A stretch of DNA of 64,000 nucleotides from Candidatus Saccharimonadota bacterium (GCA_905372305.1 CAJPOP010000002.1:62001-126000); one strand, 5' to 3'; shown: positions 17,849-27,233, numbered from the stretch's first letter. Program-made: numbers and translations. The notes: generated by a model from the sequence alone, not told the origin.

Positions 17849-18730
17849 CTATTTATTAGCTTTTTCCTCTAGGATATTCTTAAAATCACTATATGAGTCG
17901 TCCAACGCTTTCGTATCAGCACTTTTTGACATGGATGAAATAAGCGACGATGTGCTTGGATATTTCGGGTATGTCGGATAAGCCGATGAAGTATCTTTAC
18001 TGCTGTATCTTTTAGCTACGTCTACGTAATATTTCTTCAGCGCCGAATAGTATTCTGACATACTTTTAGCAAATTCTGACACCTTTGAATTACCGGATTT
18101 TTCCATATCTTTCAACGTTTTAATACAGTCTTTCGTTTTTTCGTCGAATTCTTTTGCCACCTCGTCGCCAGTCTTCGTTGTGTAGCTCACGCTTACATAG
18201 GCTTTGCAAACTTTTGCATACTTTCTGTAGGAGCCTATACCCTCGGCAGCTTCAGCTAACTGTTTCTTGCTTTTATTCCATTCGTCAATGTACTTATCGT
18301 AGGCAGTTTTCAGTTCTTTGTCTTTAAGAGCTTTGTGCGAATCTATTTTTTTATGATATTCGTCAATCTTTTCTATAGCCTTATCAACATTCTTTTTATA
18401 ATTATCAGGATCTGAACTCATACCTCCAGAGATGTCCGACCGGTTAAAACTATTAATCGTCGATACCAAGTCTTTATAGTCTTCCTTGCTTGGGCCGCCT
18501 AAAAAGACAATAGCCAAAATTACTGCTACGACAACTACCACCAGGCCGATTGAACCGCCGATAATCCCCCACAGGACGCCTTTACTCATTTTTTTCTTTG
18601 GCGGCATTTGATACGGCGGTGTACCGGGCTGCGCTGGTGTCTGACCAGGCATCGGCGGCTGGCCGCCAGGTACTGGCTGCGGCGCTGGCTGAACTGGCGC
18701 TTGTTTCTGCTGGTTATTACTATTATCCAT
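17849..18730 (-). CDS. Proline-rich single-pass membrane protein, paralogue B
   Basis: The 293-aa protein has the same architecture as paralogue A: a Pro/Gln-rich cytoplasmic N-terminus (about 1-45), KKKMSKG, a membrane helix (about 50-75), and an extracytoplasmic helical domain rich in Lys, Asp and Ser with a few cysteines. The extracytoplasmic parts have diverged much more than the N-terminal halves. Function is unknown. It is transcribed from the pnp side but ends in its own terminator. Confidence 0.75.
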   Translation of the reverse strand: MDNSNNQQKQAPVQPAPQPVPGGQPPMPGQTPAQPGTPPYQMPPKKKMSKGVLWGIIGGSIGLVVVVVAVILAIVFLGGPSKEDYKDLVSTINSFNRSDISGGMSSDPDNYKKNVDKAIEKIDEYHKKIDSHKALKDKELKTAYDKYIDEWNKSKKQLAEAAEGIGSYRKYAKVCKAYVSVSYTTKTGDEVAKEFDEKTKDCIKTLKDMEKSGNSKVSEFAKSMSEYYSALKKYYVDVAKRYSSKDTSSAYPTYPKYPSTSSLISSMSKSADTKALDDSYSDFKNILEEKANK

Positions 18731-18764
18731 ACTCCTCCTCGTTAACCTCCTCTTAGTATACCAT

Positions 18765-20882
18765 TTACAACCCGATCATCGTCAAGTTAATCTTACCGCG
18801 CTCATCGATGCCGGTAATTTTCACGCGAACGGTTTGTCCTTCCTTGACCACATCAGTCACCTTAGCCACGCGGTGATCGGCCAGCTTCGAGATATGCACC
18901 ATCCCGTCAATCCCCGGCAAGATATTCACAAACGCCCCGAAATCTTTGATACTGACCACTCTGCCTTCGTAGATTTTGCCAACTTCTGGCTCTTCGACCA
19001 GGCTTTTAATCCAGTTGAGCGCCTTCTCAATCGATTCGCCGTTCGGACTGGCGATGGTAATCAAGCCGTCTTCCTTGATATCAACCTCAGCACCAGTCTC
19101 GCTAGTAATCTTGTTAATCACCTCGCCGCCTTTGCCAATGACCGCGCCAATTTTATCCGGATCAATCTTTAGCTTTTCAATCCGCGGCGCGTACGGGCTA
19201 AGTGCTTCACGCGGCGCTGGCAAAATACTCAGCATATGGTCAAGAATAAATGCCCGGCCCGCCTTACTCTGCTCAATCGCTTGGCGCAGCACTGCCACCG
19301 GCAAACCATGCACTTTCATATCCATCTGTAGCGCCGTGATGCCCTTGGCTGTACCAGTCACCTTGAAATCCATATCGCCGGCAAAGTCCTCGGCATCTGC
19401 AATATCACTCAGTACGTACGGCGTATCACCGTCCATCATTAAACCCATAGCAATGCCGCTAACCGGCGCCGTCAAGGGCACGCCAGCATCCATCAGCGCC
19501 AGACAGCTTGAACAGGTCGCTGCCATCGACGTCGAACCGTTTTGGCTCATAATTTCAGTGACGCTACGAATAGCGTATGGGAAGTCTTCTTCACTCGGCA
19601 GCACTGGCGTCAAGGCTCGTTCCGCCAAGTAGCCGTGACCAATTTCGCGCCGGCCTGGACTGCCCATCCGCTTAACCTCGCCAACCGTATAACCTGGCGC
19701 ATTGTAATGATGCATATAGCGCCGCTCGCCGTCGTTGACCTCCATAGTATCAACCAGCTGCGCGTAACTCAGCGGTGCCAAGGTCACGATATTCATACCC
19801 TGCGTCACGCCGCGGGTGAACAAGCTCGAACCGTGCGCTCGCGGCAATAAACCAACCTCTGAGCTTAGCGGGCGAATTTCCGTCAAAGCGCGGCCATCCG
19901 GGCGCTTGCCGTCCTCGACGATACCGCGGCGAACATCTTTGTGCAACGCCAAGGTAAATGCTTCATCGTATTCGTCGCGTACTTCGTCGTATTCCTCAGC
20001 GCCCAAACCCAGCTTTTCGGCCATCGCTTCGTGAAATGCCCAGCGGATTTCGTTAACTACCTCGTTGCGCTCCGGATACGGCCGGCGGATTTTCTCGCCT
20101 AATTTGCCATCAACCCACTCGTCAGCCGTCTGCTGAATTGCTTCGTCGGGTAAGACTAATTCATATTCTTGTGCGGCTGGTGCAACTTTGGCTGCTAATT
20201 CCCGCTGCAAGGCAATCGCTGGCTGCATCATCTGGTGCGCCCAGGCCATGGCGTCGACGATCACCTCTTCTGATACTTCCTTGGCGCCGGCTTCCACCAT
20301 GGTGATGCCGCTCTCAATACCCGCCACCACCAGGTCCAAATCAGATTGCTGGCGCTCCTCGGGCGTCAAAAAGGCCTTAAACTCGCCATTCACGCGGCCC
20401 ACCCGCAGGCCCGCCACCGGCCCGTCAAACGGCGTGCCGGTCAGCATCAAGGCGCTCGACGCTGCAATCATCGCCACCACGTCCGGGCGGAAATCCGGAT
20501 CCATACTCAGCACCGTCGCCACGACTTGCACTTCTTGGCGGTAGCCCTTTGGAAATAGCGGCCGAATCGGACGGTCAATCAACCGACCGATCAGTACTGC
20601 TTCGTCGCTGGGACGGCCTTCGCGCTTAATAAACCGCGAGCCAGAAATTTTACCCGCCGCATAAAACCGCTCTTCATAATCAATCGACAGCGGGAAATAG
20701 TCCAGCTGCACCGGCCGGCTGCCTACCTGAGCACTGCCCAACACCACCGTATCGCCATAGCGCACCAGTACGCTGCCCGTCGTCCGGAAACCAACTCGGT
20801 TGACCTCCAGCGTCAGCGGCCGGCCGCACAGCTCGGTGGTAACGCTAAAAATCTCCTTGCCGCTCGGGTTAATAATTGCCAT
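18765..20882 (-). CDS. pnp: Polyribonucleotide nucleotidyltransferase (PNPase)
   Basis: The 705-aa protein has two RNase PH-like domains, then a KH domain (around KIGAVIGKGGEVINKI) and a C-terminal S1 domain (around YEGRVVSIKDFGAFVNILPG). It degrades RNA 3'-5' with phosphate. With RNase J and Orn in this window it makes a compact RNA turnover set. A TATAAT (minus, 20987-20992) gives a leader of about 100 nt. The S15 gene often paired with pnp is 3 kb away at 23829. Confidence 0.97.
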   Translation of the reverse strand: MAIINPSGKEIFSVTTELCGRPLTLEVNRVGFRTTGSVLVRYGDTVVLGSAQVGSRPVQLDYFPLSIDYEERFYAAGKISGSRFIKREGRPSDEAVLIGRLIDRPIRPLFPKGYRQEVQVVATVLSMDPDFRPDVVAMIAASSALMLTGTPFDGPVAGLRVGRVNGEFKAFLTPEERQQSDLDLVVAGIESGITMVEAGAKEVSEEVIVDAMAWAHQMMQPAIALQRELAAKVAPAAQEYELVLPDEAIQQTADEWVDGKLGEKIRRPYPERNEVVNEIRWAFHEAMAEKLGLGAEEYDEVRDEYDEAFTLALHKDVRRGIVEDGKRPDGRALTEIRPLSSEVGLLPRAHGSSLFTRGVTQGMNIVTLAPLSYAQLVDTMEVNDGERRYMHHYNAPGYTVGEVKRMGSPGRREIGHGYLAERALTPVLPSEEDFPYAIRSVTEIMSQNGSTSMAATCSSCLALMDAGVPLTAPVSGIAMGLMMDGDTPYVLSDIADAEDFAGDMDFKVTGTAKGITALQMDMKVHGLPVAVLRQAIEQSKAGRAFILDHMLSILPAPREALSPYAPRIEKLKIDPDKIGAVIGKGGEVINKITSETGAEVDIKEDGLITIASPNGESIEKALNWIKSLVEEPEVGKIYEGRVVSIKDFGAFVNILPGIDGMVHISKLADHRVAKVTDVVKEGQTVRVKITGIDERGKINLTMIGL

Positions 20883-20986
20883 AGATCCTCTCTTTCTCGC
20901 AAAGACAGTAACAGGTGTATGCGTGCTGGTTTACTATCAACACACCACACATCCATCACCGTCTGCGGGTTATATTCGCGCCTTTT

Positions 20987-20992
20987 ATTATA
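20987..20992 (-). promoter_or_regulatory. pnp promoter -10 element
   Basis: TATAAT on the minus strand lies about 105 nt before the pnp start. The long leader, unlike most genes here, leaves room for post-transcriptional autoregulation as known for pnp elsewhere. The rest of 20993-21159 shows no gene. Confidence 0.5.
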
Positions 20993-21159
20993 TCACAGCG
21001 CTGCTGTACGCTTTAACTTTATAAGAAAGCCTACCAGACGCAATCCGCTCTGAAAATCAATCTCCTTCGATGAACGGCAGCTCACTATACAATACACGTT
21101 ACATTTGCTCCTATGGCGCCTGGCCTAACCGTTTAACTCTGCTTGCTGCTTCGTATTTC

Positions 21160-22359
21160 CTACAAATCAGCCAGCTCTCTAGCGTCCGGATTTTCGCCAC
21201 GCAATACGGCGTGAACACGCTTATCAGCCTTATAGGTTGCCGGAATCTCTCCTAGCGCTTTTAGGACATTCTCTGGGCTTGACGGCCTATACGGCGAGAC
21301 AGGGGGAGCAATGACCATATCCCTTGTCCCGGGGTGTTCCAATATCCGAATAGCGACATCAGTAGCGGCTCGAAGATAGTGCGGTAAATTTGCAACGATG
21401 CTGAGAGGATGCTCTTTATTGCGCTCTAGGACACCTAAATCTAGTAGTTCTTTGATCTGACTATCACTCGTTGGCCGTGGAACACCGCGCTTTCTCGGTA
21501 CTGCAGCAGCATTTAGCAATGTTGCGCGAGTTCCATCAAGCAAGTGATACGTTACCAAGACATTTTCTCGATCCGGAACACCCGGTATACTTGGCTGGTT
21601 GCCGCTAGGCGCAATCTCCTCAATACCATTCTCCCAGTCAATTAAGCCATGCCTATCAAAGTAAGCCTCAAGACCCAGCCGTCCAATCGCCAGCTCCGTA
21701 GCGAATGCCTCATCCCAACTACCAGCCTCAACCTTTTTGCGTAGCTCATCCCGCAGCCAAGGTGATTTTTCCTTGAGCCTATCCATGTCAACACCGCCAA
21801 GCGATCTTGATACCGCCGACAAAATAGCATCAGGATCTTTTTCGGTTGGTATGCCATTCCAGCGCTGACGCTGTCCGACCAGTAAATACGTATCCCGAAC
21901 AGCAATATCTCGTGGATTTTCACCTCGTGCAGCTTGTAGACGTCTTGGCATCTCTCCCGCTGATCCGCCTAGAATAATACTGTTACCATACTCTACAGTA
22001 GTATCGGCCGGATTTGACTCTAGAAAACGCATATCGCCATAATGCAGCTGTTTAGCCAACGGTTGCAACCTAGGATAGTTTTCCTCATTGACCCGCACCT
22101 TACCGTCGCCACCCTCCATAGTACCATGCTGAACACCCATAAAGCGCGCCCACATGAAATCTCGCGAATCTGACGCCAACTCACCACCACTTTCAACATC
22201 ACTAGCAACCGCCTGCGCAGCTTCAGCAAATTGTTGGTTAGAACGGTCTGTTGCGATAACGCCTAATATATCAATTATGGCCTGGCGATTTCCTTCGTCA
22301 AGAAATTCTCTTTTCGGCACCCAGAGTGGCTCATTGGGAAGTGTAGATTCTCTATTCAT
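21160..22359 (-). CDS. Hypothetical protein with SIILGGSAGE motif
   Basis: The 399-aa product starts at ATG 22359. A longer frame starting at TTG 22395 was rejected because that TTG is the first part of the -35 element TTGAGT, which is 17 bp from TACAAT, itself 7 nt before the ATG. The middle of the protein has a glycine-rich turn, NSIILGGSAGEMPRRLQAA, then RDTYLLVGQRQRW and a VLVTYHLLDGTRATLLNAAA segment. This looks like a Rossmann-type alpha/beta domain, faintly like DUF218/YdcF, but I cannot name it. There is no signal peptide or membrane helix, so it is probably cytoplasmic. Confidence 0.75.
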   Translation of the reverse strand: MNRESTLPNEPLWVPKREFLDEGNRQAIIDILGVIATDRSNQQFAEAAQAVASDVESGGELASDSRDFMWARFMGVQHGTMEGGDGKVRVNEENYPRLQPLAKQLHYGDMRFLESNPADTTVEYGNSIILGGSAGEMPRRLQAARGENPRDIAVRDTYLLVGQRQRWNGIPTEKDPDAILSAVSRSLGGVDMDRLKEKSPWLRDELRKKVEAGSWDEAFATELAIGRLGLEAYFDRHGLIDWENGIEEIAPSGNQPSIPGVPDRENVLVTYHLLDGTRATLLNAAAVPRKRGVPRPTSDSQIKELLDLGVLERNKEHPLSIVANLPHYLRAATDVAIRILEHPGTRDMVIAPPVSPYRPSSPENVLKALGEIPATYKADKRVHAVLRGENPDARELADL

Positions 22360-22365
22360 ACAGTG

Positions 22366-22395
22366 AATTGTAACATAAAAATCATAATAACTCAA
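22366..22395 (-). promoter_or_regulatory. Leaderless promoter of the 21160-22359 gene
   Basis: TTGAGT, a 17-bp spacer and TACAAT end 7 nt before the ATG at 22359 (minus strand). Confidence 0.6.
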
Positions 22396-22497
22396 CCCCT
22401 CCGTAAAGGTTCACTACCTTCGCAACATCCTCTGCCTAAAAAAACAGACTATCCTACACTAGATTAGTACCACCTAATCAGAAAGGAGTAGCCTGCT

Positions 22498-23130
22498 ATG
22501 GCTTATTCTAACAATCCTTACGCTCCAAAGGCTAGACGAGCGGCAGTAGATCTGGTAATACGCCAAGGCATGAGTATCGCTCAGTAGCGTTAAGCGTACC
22601 TTGCGGCGCCAAGGTCTCACAAAACCTATAAGCAAGTGGAAACGGCACCGACCTTATGTACCGCGCCCGCTAGCTAATAAACCAGGAGACTTAGTGCAGG
22701 TAGACACTATTCATTTCGTGCAAAGAGATGGCGGGCGCTTTTATGTCTATACGCTCATAGATCTCTTTTCGCGTGCTGCCTATGCTGAGTATTCTCCCAA
22801 ATGCAACCAGTAGGCGAGCTTCCATTTTGTTATGTGCGGACAAGATTATCTCGGCATCTCGCTGGCGATGCTACAAACCGACAACGGACCAGAGTTTGGC
22901 AAATGGTTTCATGACCAGCTGAATTCTAAAGGAATTACCTTGCGCCATTCCAGAGTGCACAAAAGTAATGACAATGCCCATATTGAGAGATTCAATCGTA
23001 CTATCCAGGAGGAATGCTTATCTCCAAATATACGTGCATCAATTGTGCCGGAAAGGATTTATTGGTATCTCGCATACTACAACCAGTTCAGGCGACACCC
23101 AAGCATTAATGGAAATATCCGCTTGATCTA
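22498..23130 (+). pseudogene. Decayed IS481-like transposase
   Basis: A fragment at 22498-22590 with its own ribosome-binding site encodes the start of a transposase helix-turn-helix domain and ends in TAG. From 22601, in another frame, the integrase core follows: the first Asp in VQVDTIHF, the second in QTDNGPEF, and the Glu in HIERFNRTIQEECL. One in-frame TAG interrupts it at 22811. Most of the DNA-binding region is missing and the C-terminal YN..R.H motif is altered. All three DDE residues survive but the gene cannot make a full transposase. I did not find clear terminal inverted repeats. Confidence 0.85.
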
Positions 23131-23145
23131 TCACACGGATGTATA

Positions 23146-23160
23146 TGTTATAATCACTCC
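23146..23160 (+). promoter_or_regulatory. Extended -10 leaderless promoter of the sortase gene
   Basis: TGT followed by TATAAT (23149-23154) ends 6 nt before the ATG. It lies just beyond the decayed transposase. Confidence 0.65.
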
Positions 23161-23805
23161 ATGTCGCTCCAACTAAAATCTTTAGAAAAACGGCCGAAAC
23201 ATTGGAAGGGCCGATTGATTTCTGCGACTGCAATTATGCTAATTATCGGCGGATTATACACGCTTGTGATTGCTATATCACCATTCATCTCGTCTCGGAC
23301 CATTAACCCAAAGAATAACTCCACCGCCCAACTTATCAACAAAACAGAAAATAAGATTACTGAAAATCGCCTTTATATCCCTAAAATTGACATTAATTTG
23401 CCATACCTTGCCGGCCCCGCCAGCGTTATGGAACACGGTGCTTGGTGGCGCAAGCCAGAGAACGGTAACCCGAAGGACGGCGGCAACTTTGTTCTATCCG
23501 CACACCGTTTTATTATGGGCATGACCCCGCAGCAAACGCTCAGAAAATCACCATTTTATAATATCAACCGGCTGGATATCGGCGATAAAATCATCGTTGA
23601 TTATAACAGCAAGCGCTACGAGTACCTTATCAGCGAAAAACGCAACGTTAAACCGGAAGCAGTAGAAATCGAACAACGAACCGCCCAACCGCAACTAACC
23701 CTCTATTCCTGTACTTTAGGCGGCGCCAACGACGGGCGCGAAGTAATCGTTGCCAAACCAAACGTTAGCCATAAATCAAAAACCCCTTCCGATAAAGGGG
23801 TTTAA
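23161..23805 (+). CDS. Sortase family transpeptidase
   Basis: The 214-aa protein has an N-terminal membrane anchor (about residues 18-42) and a sortase fold outside the cell. The catalytic residues are His115 (LSAHRF), Cys184 (TLYSCT) and Arg193 (NDGREV), in the canonical order and spacing. Sortases cut a C-terminal sorting signal and join surface proteins to the wall or to each other. Candidate substrates are exported proteins such as that at 1-1285, whose C-terminus is not visible. The last codons overlap the transcription terminator. Confidence 0.93.
   Translation: MSLQLKSLEKRPKHWKGRLISATAIMLIIGGLYTLVIAISPFISSRTINPKNNSTAQLINKTENKITENRLYIPKIDINLPYLAGPASVMEHGAWWRKPENGNPKDGGNFVLSAHRFIMGMTPQQTLRKSPFYNINRLDIGDKIIVDYNSKRYEYLISEKRNVKPEAVEIEQRTAQPQLTLYSCTLGGANDGREVIVAKPNVSHKSKTPSDKGV
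23779..23804 (+). terminator. Terminator overlapping the sortase stop codon
   Basis: AAACCCCTT pairs with AAGGGGTTT across a 5-7 nt loop. The stem encodes the last sortase residues, so coding and termination sequence are merged. Confidence 0.75.
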
Positions 23806-23828
23806 GCAGTCTAGCTTGCTAATAGAAA

Positions 23829-24095
23829 TTATTTACGCAAACCTAACTTGGCAACAACTGCTTTGTAGCTCTCAAAATCAGTTCGCTCCAAATATTTCAG
23901 CAAACGCTTGCGCTTACCAACCATTTGGATTAAGCCGCGGCGCGCCATGAAGTCGTGCTTATTCGCCTTCAAATGCTCCGTGACCTCTTTGATACGAGCC
24001 GTCAAAACCGACACCTGAGCCTGCGAGCTGCCGACGTCGTTTTTATTGACCTGAGTCAAAGCAATTGCTTTCGCTTTATTATCTTTGCTAATCAT
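23829..24095 (-). CDS. rpsO: Ribosomal protein uS15
   Basis: The 88-aa protein matches uS15, with GSSQAQVSVLTARIKEVTEHL and the conserved GLIQMVGKRKRLLKYL helix. It binds 16S rRNA early in 30S assembly. It is alone here, convergent with the sortase gene, with TATAAT 9 nt before the ATG. Confidence 0.96.
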   Translation of the reverse strand: MISKDNKAKAIALTQVNKNDVGSSQAQVSVLTARIKEVTEHLKANKHDFMARRGLIQMVGKRKRLLKYLERTDFESYKAVVAKLGLRK

Positions 24096-24134
24096 AGCCC
24101 TGTTATTATACCAAGCCTAACCTGTAAACGCAAC

Positions 24135-24626
24135 CTAGAACACCTGCGCATAATTATATGCAGGATTACCGGAAGTAGGAACGCTGGCAGCAATATGACA
24201 ATCAGCCTTTATCGTAGCGACTCGAGATGATTCGTCGCTGCTAGGACTATTCAGCGAGGCAAAAACCGCCACGCCAGTTACTGCGCCGCTTCCATCCTTG
24301 CACTGATACCAAAGAAAAATATCTTCTTTATTAGAAGCGTTCTTACTTATAGCATCATCCCTATATCCGCGCTGAAGATACTGCGGCGCCAAAGAATCTA
24401 CGCTATTTGCCTGGTTAAATTTCCCTTGTCCTGATGGCAAGCTATTATTTTTCGTTTCGTACAGCTGCAGAGCATCACCCGCTGTCTTCACAACAGAACG
24501 AATCTTAGAATCCCTGGCACGTTCGGTCATGCCCGTATAAGAAACTACCGAAATCGTCGCCAGAATAGCAATAACTGTAACGACGACTAATATTTCAACT
24601 ATCGTAAAACCCTTATGCTTGCCCAT
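24135..24626 (-). CDS. Type IV pilin-like protein
   Basis: The 163-aa protein has the class III signal GKHKG/FTIVEILVVV: a short basic leader, cleavage after Gly, a +1 Phe and Glu at +5, then the hydrophobic alpha-1 helix (about residues 7-28). A globular domain with two cysteines follows. The start at 24626 gives the short leader expected for prepilin peptidase; a longer start 7 codons upstream is less likely. Type IV pili matter for twitching and host attachment in Saccharibacteria. The pilus machinery genes are not in this window. Confidence 0.88.
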   Translation of the reverse strand: MGKHKGFTIVEILVVVTVIAILATISVVSYTGMTERARDSKIRSVVKTAGDALQLYETKNNSLPSGQGKFNQANSVDSLAPQYLQRGYRDDAISKNASNKEDIFLWYQCKDGSGAVTGVAVFASLNSPSSDESSRVATIKADCHIAASVPTSGNPAYNYAQVF

Positions 24627-24643
24627 ATCCTGATAATACCACT

Positions 24644-25303
24644 TCACGACAGAATTCCAAAATCCGCCAGCACCTTAGCATTTTTCACGTCATAATCAGC
24701 GATTTTAATTCGCCGTAAATTCTGGCAGTAAGCGCCAGTTTTTAACTCTTTGCCAATATCCGCCGCCAAGCTGCGTATATATGTACCACTGGAAACATGC
24801 GCCCGTAACTTCAAAACTGGATAGTCATATTCTATCAATTCTAAAGCATAAATAGTTATTATCCGCTTAGGGATATCAACCTCTTTACCCGCCCGCGCCA
24901 ATTGATATGCCCGCTGGCCATTAACTTTTACAGCGCTGAACGCCGGCGGCGTCTGCTCTATTTTACCCGTAAACTTTTGGAGAACTTGCTTAATCTCGCC
25001 TTTGTCTGGTTTTCTATCAGATATCCTGGATAGTTCTCCCTCCGGATCGCCAGTTGTTGATTCTATACCAAGGACAATTTCCGCTTCATACCACTTATCC
25101 AACTTAGTAAACTCCATAGCCCGGCGGCACATCTGACCCGTAACTATAATCATTAATCCAGTTGCAAACGGATCTAATGTTCCAGTATGTCCGACTTTTA
25201 CTTTTTTACCCTCCTGCTTGGATAAGACACGGCGTAAGCGCGCCACCACGCCAAAGCTAGTCATACCCGACGGCTTATCAATCAGCAATATTTCATCCAT
25301 CAA
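24644..25303 (-). CDS. truB: tRNA pseudouridine-55 synthase TruB, short form
   Basis: The 219-aa protein has the TruB active-site motif GHTGTLDPFATG with catalytic Asp44, and later SSGTYIRSLAADIG. It makes pseudouridine 55 in the tRNA T-loop. At 219 aa it is much shorter than the usual 300 or so and lacks the C-terminal PUA domain. It begins directly after the stop of the upstream gene, so the two are co-transcribed. Confidence 0.95.
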   Translation of the reverse strand: MMDEILLIDKPSGMTSFGVVARLRRVLSKQEGKKVKVGHTGTLDPFATGLMIIVTGQMCRRAMEFTKLDKWYEAEIVLGIESTTGDPEGELSRISDRKPDKGEIKQVLQKFTGKIEQTPPAFSAVKVNGQRAYQLARAGKEVDIPKRIITIYALELIEYDYPVLKLRAHVSSGTYIRSLAADIGKELKTGAYCQNLRRIKIADYDVKNAKVLADFGILS

Positions 25304-27142
25304 CTACTTCTGACCTGGAATTTGAAACTGCGAAGGATTAAAACTTGTATTTTGCGGCGCAGCAGGTTCAGATGCTACTGGGGCGGAAGGCATACCACCG
25401 CCCAGCGGCGGAACTGGCGGCAAACCAGCCGGCGTTCCTGTTGGTGCTGGCGGAATTGGCGGCAATGTACTAAAGTCTGGCATTGGCGGCAGTGTTGGCG
25501 CAGATGAAGCTGGAGCAGCAGCTTCAAGCTCGGCTAGTGTCGGTGTCGCTGATTTATTTGCACTCTGCATTGGCCCCTGAGCAGGCTGCACCGGCGAAGC
25601 TACAGCCGCAGCTGGAGGAGCGGCAGAAAGCGCAGCATCAACCGCCGCCAAAGCGGACTCGCGGTCGTTAACCGCCGGTGGAGCCGGCGCTGCTGGTTTG
25701 CCAGTTAGCTGCGTTGTATCTTTAGCTATCGCATCCATAATTGATTCATCTGTCGAAGCAGCTGAAGGTGTCTCCGGCGCCCCCATGCCAGGCAAAGCAG
25801 CTGTTGAAGAATTATTTGCAAACGGATCAATTTTCGGCGGTTCGTCAGATTTGCCCATCACAGCATTTAACGGCGTATCGCCAAACGAAGGCTCATTAGA
25901 CCCAATATACTCGCCGTGTGTCAAAATTGTCTTATTCTGATTATTTTGTAATTCTCTTTCTTTATCCTTAGCTGCTTGTTCAGTAGTTGCATTCAATGTG
26001 CCGCCCATCAACGGCGTACTACCTATCGGCTCAGGCGTCGAAGTTTTTACGCTACTCTGCACTGGCGGCAACTTAATCTCTGGAGGTTTTACTGGGGCTG
26101 GTTCGTCATCTTCGTTATCAGCAGTCGAATCTGTCTGGCTTGGCGCGGCAGAATTATTTACCATCTCAATATGAGCTAGCTTAGTTTGCGCCGATTGTGC
26201 CGCTTCATGGCGTTTTTCTTGGACAGTCTGATGCGAAACCTCGTCTAAGCTGCCCTCTTTTTCATGATTAATCGACAACGCGCCGTCAGCTCTAGCCTGT
26301 TCGCTTTCCGAGCTCTTCTTATCTGCGTCCGGTTTTTTCCGGTCTTTCGCCTCTTCAATAGCCTGCGGCCGCTCAGCCCTAGCCTCGCTTTCGGCTATCT
26401 TCATCGCCACCAGCTGCTGATTGGCGCCAATCGCCATCAGATTTGCGGCAACCGTCATTACCCTAGATGATGTCAAGTTATTACTGAACCTATTCGTCAC
26501 CGCCACAATACCAGTTAACAATGCCGTCGCTATCTGCTCATCCAGTGCTGCACTTTGCGTTCTCAGATCGTTAATCAGCTCAACCATCATCTCGCTGACA
26601 CCACTCGCGCTATCTTCATGCCAATCAACCGATCCTAAACCGCTTTTAATGCCGCCCGCTGTCATAGTTACCACAATCGCGTCGTGTAGAATTCTACCGT
26701 GCGCCGTCAAGGCAGCGTCGATACGCTCGCCATTCTCAACATTCAGCGCCACCACCAGCTCGACATTATAATCTCCCTGCGAAAATTCCAAATCCTTCTC
26801 GGAAATCGTCGTGCGGTACGGCGTAATAAAAATCTTTACCGCGTCATCGACCACTTTATACCGCAAATGATCAGCTTTTTCTTTATCTAGCGCAATAATA
26901 AAATCGCGCAAACTATTCGCCGTCTGTTCAAACGTCTTATCTGGATTTAAAAACGAAATCGCCGGCGGTACTTCGCCGCTGAACACCGCCGTGGCATGCT
27001 TGCCTAGCTTGTTCAAAAAAATCGTCAACGCCAGCGCCGCCGACAGTTCATCAACCGACGGATTAGCGCTAACCGTCACCAAAATATTGGTAACATCCTT
27101 GATGCTATCAATTATTCTCTGCTTTGAAGATCCATCAGCCAT
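25304..27142 (-). CDS. Degenerate DHH-type phosphoesterase-like protein with disordered Pro/Ala tail
   Basis: The 612-aa protein has an N-terminal alpha/beta domain (about 1-270) laid out like DHH/RecJ-type nanoRNases: NILVTVSANPSVDELSAALA sits where SHxNPDGDA would be, and a WHEDSASGVSEMM segment fits a later motif. The catalytic Asp/His residues appear to be missing, so phosphoesterase activity is doubtful. Residues of about 270-612 are low-complexity, first acidic, then very rich in Pro and Ala. It is co-transcribed with truB. In many bacteria a DHH protein (NrnA) sits beside truB, which supports descent from that family. Confidence 0.7.
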   Translation of the reverse strand: MADGSSKQRIIDSIKDVTNILVTVSANPSVDELSAALALTIFLNKLGKHATAVFSGEVPPAISFLNPDKTFEQTANSLRDFIIALDKEKADHLRYKVVDDAVKIFITPYRTTISEKDLEFSQGDYNVELVVALNVENGERIDAALTAHGRILHDAIVVTMTAGGIKSGLGSVDWHEDSASGVSEMMVELINDLRTQSAALDEQIATALLTGIVAVTNRFSNNLTSSRVMTVAANLMAIGANQQLVAMKIAESEARAERPQAIEEAKDRKKPDADKKSSESEQARADGALSINHEKEGSLDEVSHQTVQEKRHEAAQSAQTKLAHIEMVNNSAAPSQTDSTADNEDDEPAPVKPPEIKLPPVQSSVKTSTPEPIGSTPLMGGTLNATTEQAAKDKERELQNNQNKTILTHGEYIGSNEPSFGDTPLNAVMGKSDEPPKIDPFANNSSTAALPGMGAPETPSAASTDESIMDAIAKDTTQLTGKPAAPAPPAVNDRESALAAVDAALSAAPPAAAVASPVQPAQGPMQSANKSATPTLAELEAAAPASSAPTLPPMPDFSTLPPIPPAPTGTPAGLPPVPPLGGGMPSAPVASEPAAPQNTSFNPSQFQIPGQK

Positions 27143-27188
27143 ATTTTTTCCTATTTTTTGTTTTTTTATCTAATTACGACTTGCCTCC

Positions 27189-27218
27189 ACTATACCATAA
27201 GCATTACCATAAAGTCAA
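27189..27218 (-). promoter_or_regulatory. Promoter of the DHH-like/truB operon
   Basis: TTGACT (27213-27218), an 18-bp spacer and TATAGT (27189-27194) on the minus strand. Confidence 0.55.
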
Positions 27219-27233
27219 TAGTTTTACCGCCTC

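Noticed and set aside
22601..23176. Active transposase
   Set aside because: An in-frame TAG at 22811, a frameshift and loss of most of the DNA-binding domain make it non-functional.
25322..26179. Several Trp/Arg- or Ser-rich frames antisense to the DHH-like gene
   Set aside because: They mirror the Pro/Ala low-complexity codons of the real gene.
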